From: an uncultured Collinsella sp.
GTDB taxonomy: Bacteria > Actinomycetota > Coriobacteriia > Coriobacteriales > Coriobacteriaceae
Reading direction: 5' to 3'
DNA length: 6,820 bases
Assembly (NCBI GenBank): GCA_938023085.1
Contig: CALHDP010000153.1
Coordinates: forward strand, 1 to 6,820
Part shown: positions 1-4,996 of the stretch, one piece after another
Layout of the letters: each line of letters opens with the position of its first letter
How positions within the stretch are numbered: the first letter of the stretch is position 1
Notes under the pieces: model-generated
The model's input: the letters and a program-made list of their open reading frames with translations, nothing else
What the model was told of the DNA's origin: nothing
Database searches by the model: none
Made by a program: the position numbers and the translations under genes

Positions 1-26
1 GCGTTCCATCCAAAAGACGTTCACAT

Positions 27-44
27 TGATAAACCGTTTCATCA
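27..44. promoter_or_regulatory. Candidate LacI-family operator
   Basis: TGATAAACCGTTTCATCA is an 18-bp near-palindrome: 7 of 9 base pairs are symmetric about the central CG. It contains AACCGTTT, which fits the AANCGNTT core typical of LacI/GalR-family operators and resembles cre-type sites. It lies about 40 bp upstream of the candidate -35 for the transketolase genes, so it could control them or an unseen gene to the left. No regulator is encoded in the window. One such match in 200 bp may be chance. Confidence 0.35.
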
Positions 45-85
45 GCGGTTCTGCCTGCTCAATTGTTCAAATAATGATAAATACT

Positions 86-114
86 CTGGTAAAGCTTCCA
101 GTTTCCAGCATAAT
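86..114 (+). promoter_or_regulatory. Weak candidate promoter for the transketolase operon
   Basis: CATAAT at 109-114 matches five of six bases of the -10 consensus. Seventeen bases upstream lies CTGGTA (86-91), a poor -35 (three of six). A start near 121 would give an 80-nt leader before the gene at 200. Nothing better is visible in the leader, but the call rests on the -10 box alone. Confidence 0.3.
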
Positions 115-199
115 GAATGGCGTACGTGCATCGCGGCTGGGTTGGGACGACCTTCTGTGCCGTGCGCATCTTGTCTAAAGAGGATGAAAGGAAGGCACA

Positions 200-1030
200 A
201 TGAGCGACGAAGAGCTCAAAAAGGTTGCCAACGAGGTAAGGAAGGGCATCGTCACCGGCGTGCACGCTGCCAAGTCCGGCCATCCGGGCGGTTCGCTCGG
301 CGCTGCCGACATCATGACCTATCTGTACTTTGAGGAAATGAACGTCGACCCGGCCGACCCCCGCAAGGCCGACCGCGATCGCTTCGTGCTTTCCAAGGGT
401 CACTGCGCGCCTGGTCTGTACGCCGTGCTCGCCGAGCGCGGATTCTTCCCCAAGGAGGATCTCGAGACGCTGCGCCACATCGGCAGCCACCTGCAGGGTC
501 ACCCCAACATGAACGACACCCCGGGCGTTGACATGTCCACCGGTTCGCTCGGCCAGGGCATCTCCGCCGCCGTGGGCATGGCCGTTGCCGCCAAGCACTG
601 GGGCGACGACTATCGCACCTACGCCCTGCTGGGCGATGGCGAGAGCGAGGAGGGCCAGGTCTGGGAGGCCGCCATGTTTGCCGGCAACCAGCAGCTCGAT
701 AACCTCTGCGTGATCGTCGACCACAACGGCTTGCAGATCGACGGCCCCGTCGAGGAGGTCAACGACCCCATGCCGCTCGCCGACAAGTTCCGCGCCTTTA
801 AGTTCCACGTGGTGGAGCTCGCCGACGGCAACGACTTCGACCAGATTCGCGCCGCCTTTGCCGAGGCCCGCGCCACCAAGGGTCAGCCGACCGCCATTAT
901 CGCCGAGACCACGAAGGGCAAGGGCGTCTCCTTTATGGAGAACCAGGTGGGCTGGCACGGTAAGGCCCCCAACGATGAACAGTTTGAGCAGGCCATGGCA
1001 GAGCTCACGGCCGCCGGAGAGGAGCTCTAG
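200..1030 (+). CDS. tkt: Transketolase, N-terminal subunit (TPP-binding half)
   Basis: This 276-residue protein is the pyrophosphate-binding half of a transketolase made as two polypeptides. With the next gene product it moves two-carbon ketol units between sugar phosphates in the cytoplasmic non-oxidative pentose phosphate pathway. Visible motifs are SGHPGG (26-31, with His28), SKGH (65-68), GHP (100-102), GSLGQG (115-120), and the thiamine-diphosphate/Mg motif GDGESEEG (145-152) closing at Asn176-Gly177. A GKG segment (240-242) and His253 follow near the C-terminus. The length is usual for split transketolases, whereas fused enzymes have about 630-670 residues. The ATG is supported by AAAGGA seven bases upstream. 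It ends one base before the next start, so translation is probably coupled. Family members also act on other substrates (for example apulose-4-phosphate or sulfosugars), which sequence reading alone cannot exclude. Confidence 0.95.
   Translation: MSDEELKKVANEVRKGIVTGVHAAKSGHPGGSLGAADIMTYLYFEEMNVDPADPRKADRDRFVLSKGHCAPGLYAVLAERGFFPKEDLETLRHIGSHLQGHPNMNDTPGVDMSTGSLGQGISAAVGMAVAAKHWGDDYRTYALLGDGESEEGQVWEAAMFAGNQQLDNLCVIVDHNGLQIDGPVEEVNDPMPLADKFRAFKFHVVELADGNDFDQIRAAFAEARATKGQPTAIIAETTKGKGVSFMENQVGWHGKAPNDEQFEQAMAELTAAGEEL
1018..1024 (+). promoter_or_regulatory. Ribosome binding site fixing the start of the C-terminal subunit
   Basis: AGAGGAG lies within the last codons of the upstream gene, seven bases before ATG at 1032. 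It supports this start over an in-frame ATG at 858, whose extra 58 residues are Arg/Pro/Ser-rich out-of-frame translation of the upstream gene. Confidence 0.8.
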
Positions 1031-1031
1031 G

Positions 1032-1973
1032 ATGGCAGACGTCAAGAAAATCGCCACGCGCGTAAGCTACGGCGAGGCCCTCGTCGAGCTCGCCAACGAG
1101 CACGATGACTTTGTGGTCCTCGACGCCGACCTGGCCGCCGCCACGCAGACCGGCAAGTTTAAGGCCGCCTGCCCCGACCGCTTCTTCGATGTGGGTATTG
1201 CCGAGAGCAACCTGATGGGTGTTGCCGCCGGTATTGCAACCACCGGCCGCGTTGCCTTCGCGAGCAGCTTTGCCATGTTTGCCGCCGGCCGCGCCTTTGA
1301 GCAGGTCCGCAACTCCATCGGCTATCCGCACCTTAACGTTAAGATCGGTGCTACGCACGCCGGCATCTCGGTGGGCGAGGACGGCGCCACGCACCAGTGC
1401 TGCGAGGATATCGCCCTGATGCGCGTCATCCCCGGCATGACCGTGATTGTTCCCGCCGACGACGTCGAGGCCCGCGCCGTGACGCGCGCCGCCTACGAGT
1501 GCGACGGCCCCGTGTATATGCGCTTCGCCCGTCTGGCCTCGCCGGTTATCAACGACCCCGAGACCTACAAGTTCGAGGTAGGCAAGGGCATCGTCATGCG
1601 CGAGGGCACCGACGTTACCATCATCGCCTGCGGCCTGATGGTCGGCGAGGCTCTCGAGGCCGCTGAGCAGCTTGCTGCCGAGGGCATCGATGCCGAGGTC
1701 ATCAACATGCACACCATCAAGCCCATCGATGCCGACCTGATCGTCAAGAGCGCCACCAAGACCGGTCACGTCGTGACCGTCGAGGAGCACTCCGTGATCG
1801 GTGGCCTGGGCAGCGCCGTTGCCGATGTCCTGTGCGAGCAGTGCCCGACGCCGCTCAAGAAGATCGGTGTCAACGACACCTTCGGCGAGTCCGGCCCGGG
1901 TGCCGAGCTCCTGCACAAGTACGGTCTGGACGCCGCCAACATCGTGGCGACCACCAAGGAGTTCTTGGCCTAA
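1032..1973 (+). CDS. tkt: Transketolase, C-terminal subunit (pyrimidine-binding half)
   Basis: This 313-residue protein carries the PYR and C-terminal domains of transketolase and completes the active site with the preceding subunit. The catalytic glutamate that protonates the thiamine ring is Glu58 in GIAESNLMGVAAG (55-67). Other family features are the aromatic stretch SSFAMFAAGRAFEQ (78-91), the THAGISVGEDGATHQ loop (108-122) and MRFAR (163-167). A Rossmann-like C-terminal domain starts near residue 185 (TDVTIIACGLMV) and includes VEEHSVIGGLGSAV (250-263). The start follows the upstream TAG after a single base, with AGAGGAG inside the upstream gene. The length is normal for a split subunit and nothing is missing. 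The pair forms a two-gene unit ended by the hairpin at 2027-2063. Confidence 0.95.
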   Translation: MADVKKIATRVSYGEALVELANEHDDFVVLDADLAAATQTGKFKAACPDRFFDVGIAESNLMGVAAGIATTGRVAFASSFAMFAAGRAFEQVRNSIGYPHLNVKIGATHAGISVGEDGATHQCCEDIALMRVIPGMTVIVPADDVEARAVTRAAYECDGPVYMRFARLASPVINDPETYKFEVGKGIVMREGTDVTIIACGLMVGEALEAAEQLAAEGIDAEVINMHTIKPIDADLIVKSATKTGHVVTVEEHSVIGGLGSAVADVLCEQCPTPLKKIGVNDTFGESGPGAELLHKYGLDAANIVATTKEFLA

Positions 1974-2026
1974 GGCGTTTTGCGTTGGCCTTGACCTGAG
2001 AGCCGTTCCCGCATTGGATAATAAAT

Positions 2027-2063
2027 AAGCCGGGGTGCCTTTCGTGTGGGGGCACCCCGGCTT
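2027..2063. terminator. Shared bidirectional terminator hairpin
   Basis: A perfect 13-bp inverted repeat (2027-2039 and 2051-2063, AAGCCGGGGTGCC on the left arm) surrounds an 11-nt loop. On the plus strand it is followed by CTTTGTGTTT; on the minus strand it is followed by the T-rich tail TTATTTATTA. It lies 53 nt after the transketolase stop and 21 nt beyond the stop of the convergent minus-strand gene, so it probably terminates both transcripts. The tail is better for the minus-strand gene. Confidence 0.85.
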
Positions 2064-2084
2064 TGTGTTTGGGGGGAGGAACGG

Positions 2085-3353
2085 TTAGAGGAGCTTCACG
2101 GTCGGGGCGAGGGCGTTGGCAAAGATGTCGTCTGGCCAGCATACCGCTGCGACATTAGCGTCATTTGCCGCAACCATATCAGCAAGAATGGAGTCGTAGG
2201 AGATTGTCCCCAACGATTGGAGGTCGACTATCTCGCGTGCGGCATCATCTGAACACAAGTTAAGACGATATTCAGCTTTTGATAAATGGTCTTGCCCCGC
2301 ATCAAAGGCCCAACGATTAATTATTAGTTTTACATAGTGGTTTTCGTCGAGCTTGATGTCGCGAATACGGCCGCACTCGATATCTCCCGCGTTTCCATAC
2401 GGTTCATTTTTCATGGCAAGATATCCAAGCTCTTTATCTGGAAAGGCAGTCGAGTACAGCCCTATCACATCTCCGTCGACTTCTGCTGTCACCCTGCCAT
2501 CCCAGTACTCGGGCAGGTCGACGCCGAAGGTTTGGGCCTCGATGTGGCGTGCGGCGGCTTTGCGCTGTTCCTCGGCCTGGCGCACCGCTTCCTCTTCGGC
2601 GGCTTTCTTGGCCGCGACGGCGGTGTCGCGGCGGTTCGTTGCGGCGTGTTGCAGCGCATCGACGTTGGGCGCGTCCTTGCCCTTGTATGCCATGGCGAGC
2701 GTCACGGCGTCGTTGATCTCGTCGTCGGTCACGTCGACAGCATCGATGGGCGTAAAGTTCAAAACCGAATCCTGCTCGGCGAGTTCTGCCAAGTCGATCT
2801 TCTCGCCCTTGGCAAAAGCGTCGTCGAGCGTGAGCTCGGCTTTTGTGCAAGGCACCTGGTAGATAGTGCCATCGGCGGCGATGGGGGAGCCTGCCGCCTT
2901 GAGCGTGTACTTGCCCTGGATAAGCTTGATGCCCGAGCCGTCAGAAGCGACATATTCGACCTTGTCGACCTTCTTTCCGTCGACCGTCTTGCCCTTTACG
3001 CGCACCGGCACACGAGAAGCGCCGTTATCGGTGTCCCAGCCCTCGGCCTTTACGCTCACCACAAGCGCATGCTTGGAATGCGCCGACTCATACTGCTCCT
3101 GCTCCTGAACATGCTGCTGATACAGGTGATACGCCAGCCCACCGCCCCCGCCAACAACAAGTATCGCCGCGCAGACGATGGCGATCACGACGCCTTTCTT
3201 AGGCTTCTTGCTGGGAGCGGGCGAACCCACAGGTGCCGGCGCAACCGCAGGGTTGGCTACGGGCATATCCTGTGTCCCGTCAAGCGCAGCCCCACATCCC
3301 ACGCAAAACCGTGCACCATCAGCAAGCTCAGCACCACAATACGGACAAACCAT
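2085..3353 (-). CDS. Zinc-ribbon, single-pass membrane protein of unknown function
   Basis: This 422-residue protein starts with a zinc ribbon, with Cys3/Cys6 and Cys17/Cys20 forming two CxxC knuckles. An Ala/Pro linker (about 27-50) and a Lys-rich KKPKKG segment lead to one transmembrane helix (about 54-76). This predicts a cytoplasmic ribbon and an outer C-terminal part. Residues 95-170 look beta-rich, possibly a carboxypeptidase-regulatory-like or Ig-like fold. Residues 238-272 form a charged Ala/Glu/Arg helix, probably a coiled coil. Residues 276-422 (starting FGVDLPEYWDGRV) resemble a C-terminal domain I associate with Coriobacteriia zinc-ribbon proteins; this is recollection, not a search result. 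An in-frame extension to 3533 is rejected because the ribbon begins at this Met, which has GAGG five bases upstream. The last 140 codons are of markedly lower GC. Envelope sensing or stress roles are possible, but no function can be assigned. Confidence 0.85.
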   Translation of the reverse strand: MVCPYCGAELADGARFCVGCGAALDGTQDMPVANPAVAPAPVGSPAPSKKPKKGVVIAIVCAAILVVGGGGGLAYHLYQQHVQEQEQYESAHSKHALVVSVKAEGWDTDNGASRVPVRVKGKTVDGKKVDKVEYVASDGSGIKLIQGKYTLKAAGSPIAADGTIYQVPCTKAELTLDDAFAKGEKIDLAELAEQDSVLNFTPIDAVDVTDDEINDAVTLAMAYKGKDAPNVDALQHAATNRRDTAVAAKKAAEEEAVRQAEEQRKAAARHIEAQTFGVDLPEYWDGRVTAEVDGDVIGLYSTAFPDKELGYLAMKNEPYGNAGDIECGRIRDIKLDENHYVKLIINRWAFDAGQDHLSKAEYRLNLCSDDAAREIVDLQSLGTISYDSILADMVAANDANVAAVCWPDDIFANALAPTVKLL

Positions 3354-3444
3354 ACCAACCTCGCAATAAGCCGAGAACCATCTTTCTAACTCAACTGTAA
3401 AGCGAAAACTCCAACCCAAGTTGCGCAACAATGAGCCCCAATAT

Positions 3445-3513
3445 AAGTTGCGGTGAAATAGGGACTGATTAGGGCTTTTAACCGCTAAAACGGTCCCTAT
3501 TTCACCGCAACTT
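3445..3513. repeat. Perfect 21-bp inverted repeat with 27-nt loop
   Basis: The left arm 3445-3465 begins AAGTTGCGGTGAAA and ends TAGGGAC; the right arm 3493-3513 is its exact reverse complement. The loop (3466-3492) contains a second small inverted repeat, TTTTA (3476-3480) and TAAAA (3486-3490), around ACCGC. Neither strand has a T-run after the stem, so it is not an ordinary terminator, and I see no flanking target duplication. A perfect stem in a gap of otherwise ordinary sequence suggests a dispersed REP- or MITE-like element, which is an inference because only one copy is in the window. Confidence 0.85.
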
Positions 3514-3543
3514 CTTGAACACATCGACCCCATAGTAGCCGCA

Positions 3544-3671
3544 GGCCGGGCACAGGGTTACCTCCCAAATCTTTCCGCAGCGCAGGCCGGCGTTTGTCCG
3601 CAGCTCCGCAGGAGCAGGACAAATGCCGGCCATGCGCGAGGACGATTTGGAAGGTAACCCTGTGCGCGGCC
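3544..3671. repeat. Imperfect palindrome of about 128 bp
   Basis: Left arm 3544-3607 and right arm 3611-3671 pair around the centre CTCC-GCA-GGAG. The paired blocks are GGCC (3544/3668), GCACAGGGTTACCT (3550-3563 with 3652-3665), CCAAATC (3565-3571 with 3644-3650), GCGCA (3580-3584 with 3633-3637), GGCCGGC (3585-3591 with 3625-3631) and TTTGTCC (3593-3599 with 3617-3623). About 54 positions pair, including two G.U, broken by a few mismatches and small bulges. It ends about 50 bp before the ftsE -10 box, so it is probably outside the ftsE mRNA. It could be a mobile or dispersed repeat, a structured RNA or a cruciform; no flanking T-tract supports termination. Confidence 0.85.
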
Positions 3672-3721
3672 GGACAGAACCCAAAGCCCGCCATGCTTCT
3701 TATGTGCAGCAAAGGCAATCC

Positions 3722-3730
3722 TGCTAAAAT
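3722..3730 (+). promoter_or_regulatory. Extended -10 promoter for ftsEX
   Basis: TGCTAAAAT combines the TGN extension with TAAAAT, a five-of-six -10 match. No good -35 is seen 16-18 bases upstream, which is tolerable for an extended -10 promoter. Transcription would start near 3737, giving a leader of about 40 nt before the GTG at 3776. Confidence 0.5.
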
Positions 3731-3764
3731 ACAAAGCGCTCATGTAGTTTAAACGCACGACGAT

Positions 3765-3770
3765 AAGGAG
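3765..3770 (+). promoter_or_regulatory. Ribosome binding site fixing the GTG start of ftsE
   Basis: AAGGAG sits five bases before GTG at 3776. This strong site is the main reason to accept the long N-terminal tail of FtsE rather than the internal ATG at codon 166, which has no comparable site. Confidence 0.8.
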
Positions 3771-3775
3771 CACCA

Positions 3776-4996
3776 GTGGGTAACCACTTCCGTACCTCCG
3801 GTGCGGGCGATGAAGCCCCCAAGACGCAGCCGAGCGTCGCGGGCAGTCGTTTCGCCACTCCGGATTCAGAGGATCAGCTGTTTAGCCCGATCCCCGCACA
3901 GCCGGCAGATCAGGCACAGCCGGCGGCAGATCCCTTTGCCTACAACCCCAACAACGATGTTGCGCTTTCCGGCACGGCCGGCTTTGAGCCCGTTCAGGCG
4001 GTGACCGCTCGCGTGGCTCAGCCTCAGACGAGCGCCGCCGCGCCGCAGCCTACCATGGCCGGCATCCCCGATCCCATGGCCCCTGCGGCTCCCGCGCCGC
4101 AGCCCGCGCAGTCCGGTCTTTTTGCCGGCATTCCCGACCCCACGCAGCCTGCGGCTCCCGTGGTCGAGCGCGATCAGGCCGCCGAGGTCGCAAGCCTCGA
4201 CAACGCGCTCAACAAACCCGACTTCACGTCGGTGTTTGCGCCCATCGACCCGCAGGCCAGCCGCAAAAAGATGGCCAAGCAGGCCGGTGTCGAGCCCGTC
4301 ATCCTTATGGAGCACGTCACCAAAATCTATCCGGCGCAGCCCAACAAGCCCGCACTCGATGACATCAACATCGAGATCTATCCGGGCGAGTTCGTCTTCC
4401 TGGTCGGTCACTCCGGCTCGGGTAAGACCACGCTGCTGTCGACGCTCAACCGCGACGTCAAGCCGACGAGCGGCCGCATCCTGGTTGCCGGTCAGGACCT
4501 CATGAAGATCAAGAACCGCAAGGTTCCGTCCCTGCGCCGCCAGATTGGCGCCGTGTTCCAGGACTTTAAGCTTCTGCCGCAAAAGACCGCCTACGAAAAC
4601 GTGGCGTTTGCCCTGCAGTGCATCGGCAAGCCCAAGGGCGTCATTCGCAGCCAGGTGCCCGAGGTGCTGCGTCTGGTCGGCCTGGCCGATCAGATGGACT
4701 CGCTGCCCGACCAGCTTTCCGGTGGCGAGCAGCAGCGCGTTGCCGTTGCCCGCGCTATGGTCAACCGTCCGCCGCTGCTGATCTGCGACGAGCCCACGGG
4801 TAACCTCGACCCGGCGATCTCGCTGGGCATCATGAAGCTGCTCGAGCGTATTAACCGCACCGGCACCACCGTGATCGTCGCCACGCACGACCGCGAGATG
4901 GTCGATAGCATGCACCGTCGCGTGATCGCCCTCGAGGGCGGCCACGTAATCCGCGACCAGGAGAGGGGAGGTTACGGCAACTATGGCACCAACTAA
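3776..4996 (+). CDS. ftsE: Cell division ATP-binding protein FtsE with long N-terminal tail
   Basis: FtsE is the cytoplasmic ATPase of the FtsEX complex, which couples ATP hydrolysis to activation of peptidoglycan hydrolases at the septum. The ABC domain spans about residues 175-400: Walker A GHSGSGKT (211-218), Q-loop Gln262, signature LSGGEQQRVAVARA (314-327), Walker B LLICDEPTGNLD (334-345, catalytic Glu339) and switch His371. All catalytic positions are intact. The protein has 406 residues against about 220-230 for typical FtsE. The excess is residues 1-173, which are Ala/Pro/Gln/Asp-rich, predicted disordered and contain short repeats (AGIPDP at 95 and 117). The GTG start has AAGGAG five bases upstream. 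The gene overlaps ftsX by 14 nt. The tail may bind a divisome partner or just be a spacer; I do not recognise a domain in it. Confidence 0.95.
   Translation: MGNHFRTSGAGDEAPKTQPSVAGSRFATPDSEDQLFSPIPAQPADQAQPAADPFAYNPNNDVALSGTAGFEPVQAVTARVAQPQTSAAAPQPTMAGIPDPMAPAAPAPQPAQSGLFAGIPDPTQPAAPVVERDQAAEVASLDNALNKPDFTSVFAPIDPQASRKKMAKQAGVEPVILMEHVTKIYPAQPNKPALDDINIEIYPGEFVFLVGHSGSGKTTLLSTLNRDVKPTSGRILVAGQDLMKIKNRKVPSLRRQIGAVFQDFKLLPQKTAYENVAFALQCIGKPKGVIRSQVPEVLRLVGLADQMDSLPDQLSGGEQQRVAVARAMVNRPPLLICDEPTGNLDPAISLGIMKLLERINRTGTTVIVATHDREMVDSMHRRVIALEGGHVIRDQERGGYGNYGTN
3896..3924 (+). repeat. Direct repeat in the ftsE tail (GCACAGCCGGC)
   Basis: GCACAGCCGGC occurs at 3896-3906 and 3914-3924, a period of 18 bp (six codons) encoding AQPADQ and then AQPAAD. 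This looks like in-frame slippage duplication in the low-complexity tail. Confidence 0.7.
4058..4159 (+). repeat. Repeated peptide AGIPDPxxPAAP in the ftsE tail
   Basis: Residues 95-106 and 117-128 share AGIPDPxxPAAP, 22 residues apart (DNA 4058-4093 and 4124-4159). The synonymous differences between the copies (for example ATC CCC against ATT CCC) suggest it is not a fresh duplication and that the peptide is tolerated or kept. Confidence 0.7.
4964..4971 (+). promoter_or_regulatory. Ribosome binding site of ftsX inside ftsE
   Basis: AGGGGAGG lies in the last codons of ftsE, 11 bases before ATG at 4983. The spacing is long but the match is strong, and the 14-nt gene overlap makes translational coupling likely. 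Confidence 0.6.

Larger units (their letters stand above)
1..199. other. AT-rich leader upstream of the transketolase pair
   Basis: This stretch is clearly lower in GC than the genes after it; by hand count, 61-120 has 19 G/C in 60 bases. Two plus-strand frames stay open through parts of it, but their translations are rich in Cys, His and Arg, have no recognisable motif, and do not follow the codon use of the neighbouring genes, so I call it intergenic. It may include the very end of an upstream gene that cannot be recognised here. It holds a LacI-type near-palindrome at 27-44, a weak promoter candidate at 86-114 and a good Shine-Dalgarno (AAAGGA, 187-192) seven bases before the start codon at 200. 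Confidence 0.6.
3354..3775. other. Divergent intergenic region with two inverted repeats
   Basis: These 422 bp lie between the divergent zinc-ribbon gene and ftsE. From left to right they hold the GAGG ribosome site for the minus-strand gene (3359-3362), a 10-bp palindrome GTTGCGCAAC (3420-3429), a perfect 21-bp inverted repeat (3445-3513), an imperfect palindrome of about 128 bp (3544-3671) and an extended -10 promoter for ftsE (3722-3730). I see no convincing -35/-10 pair for the minus-strand gene. Short open frames here (for example minus strand 3497-3718) are by-products of the repeats and have no recognisable content. Confidence 0.75.

Noticed and set aside
1..333. Plus-strand open frame through the leader as the end of an upstream gene
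   Set aside because: The translation is Cys/His/Arg-rich and overlaps the start of transketolase in another frame; composition does not match the neighbouring genes.
858..1031. N-terminal extension of the C-terminal transketolase subunit
   Set aside because: The 58 extra residues are out-of-frame reading of the upstream gene; ATG at 1032 has a good ribosome site and matches the family start.
59..1057. Minus-strand open frame of 332 residues opposite the transketolase N-terminal gene
   Set aside because: It is the antisense shadow of a clear transketolase gene in GC-rich DNA; its Leu/Val/Gly/His-rich translation has no motif.
1005..1916. Minus-strand open frame of 303 residues opposite the C-terminal transketolase gene
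   Set aside because: It is an antisense shadow with repetitive Gly/Val/Asp composition and no recognisable domain.
2337..3389. Plus-strand open frame of 350 residues opposite the zinc-ribbon gene
   Set aside because: The minus-strand protein has a coherent zinc ribbon, membrane helix and coiled coil; the plus-strand frame has none of these.
3354..3533. 60-residue N-terminal extension of the zinc-ribbon protein
   Set aside because: It runs through the 21-bp inverted repeat, and a ribosome site and the usual MxCPxCG ribbon start fix the Met at 3353.
3445..3671. A retron-like or CRISPR-like element
   Set aside because: There is no reverse transcriptase or cas gene in the window and no regularly spaced repeats; the structure is two unrelated inverted repeats.
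3497..3718. Short minus-strand frames across the long palindrome
   Set aside because: They arise from the palindrome itself, have no credible start context and no recognisable content.
3866..4945. Minus-strand open frame of 359 residues opposite ftsE
   Set aside because: It is antisense to an unmistakable ABC ATPase and has no motif of its own.
4271..4996. Internal ATG at codon 166 as the true FtsE start
   Set aside because: There is no clear Shine-Dalgarno there, whereas the GTG at 3776 has AAGGAG at good spacing; it remains possible as a secondary start.
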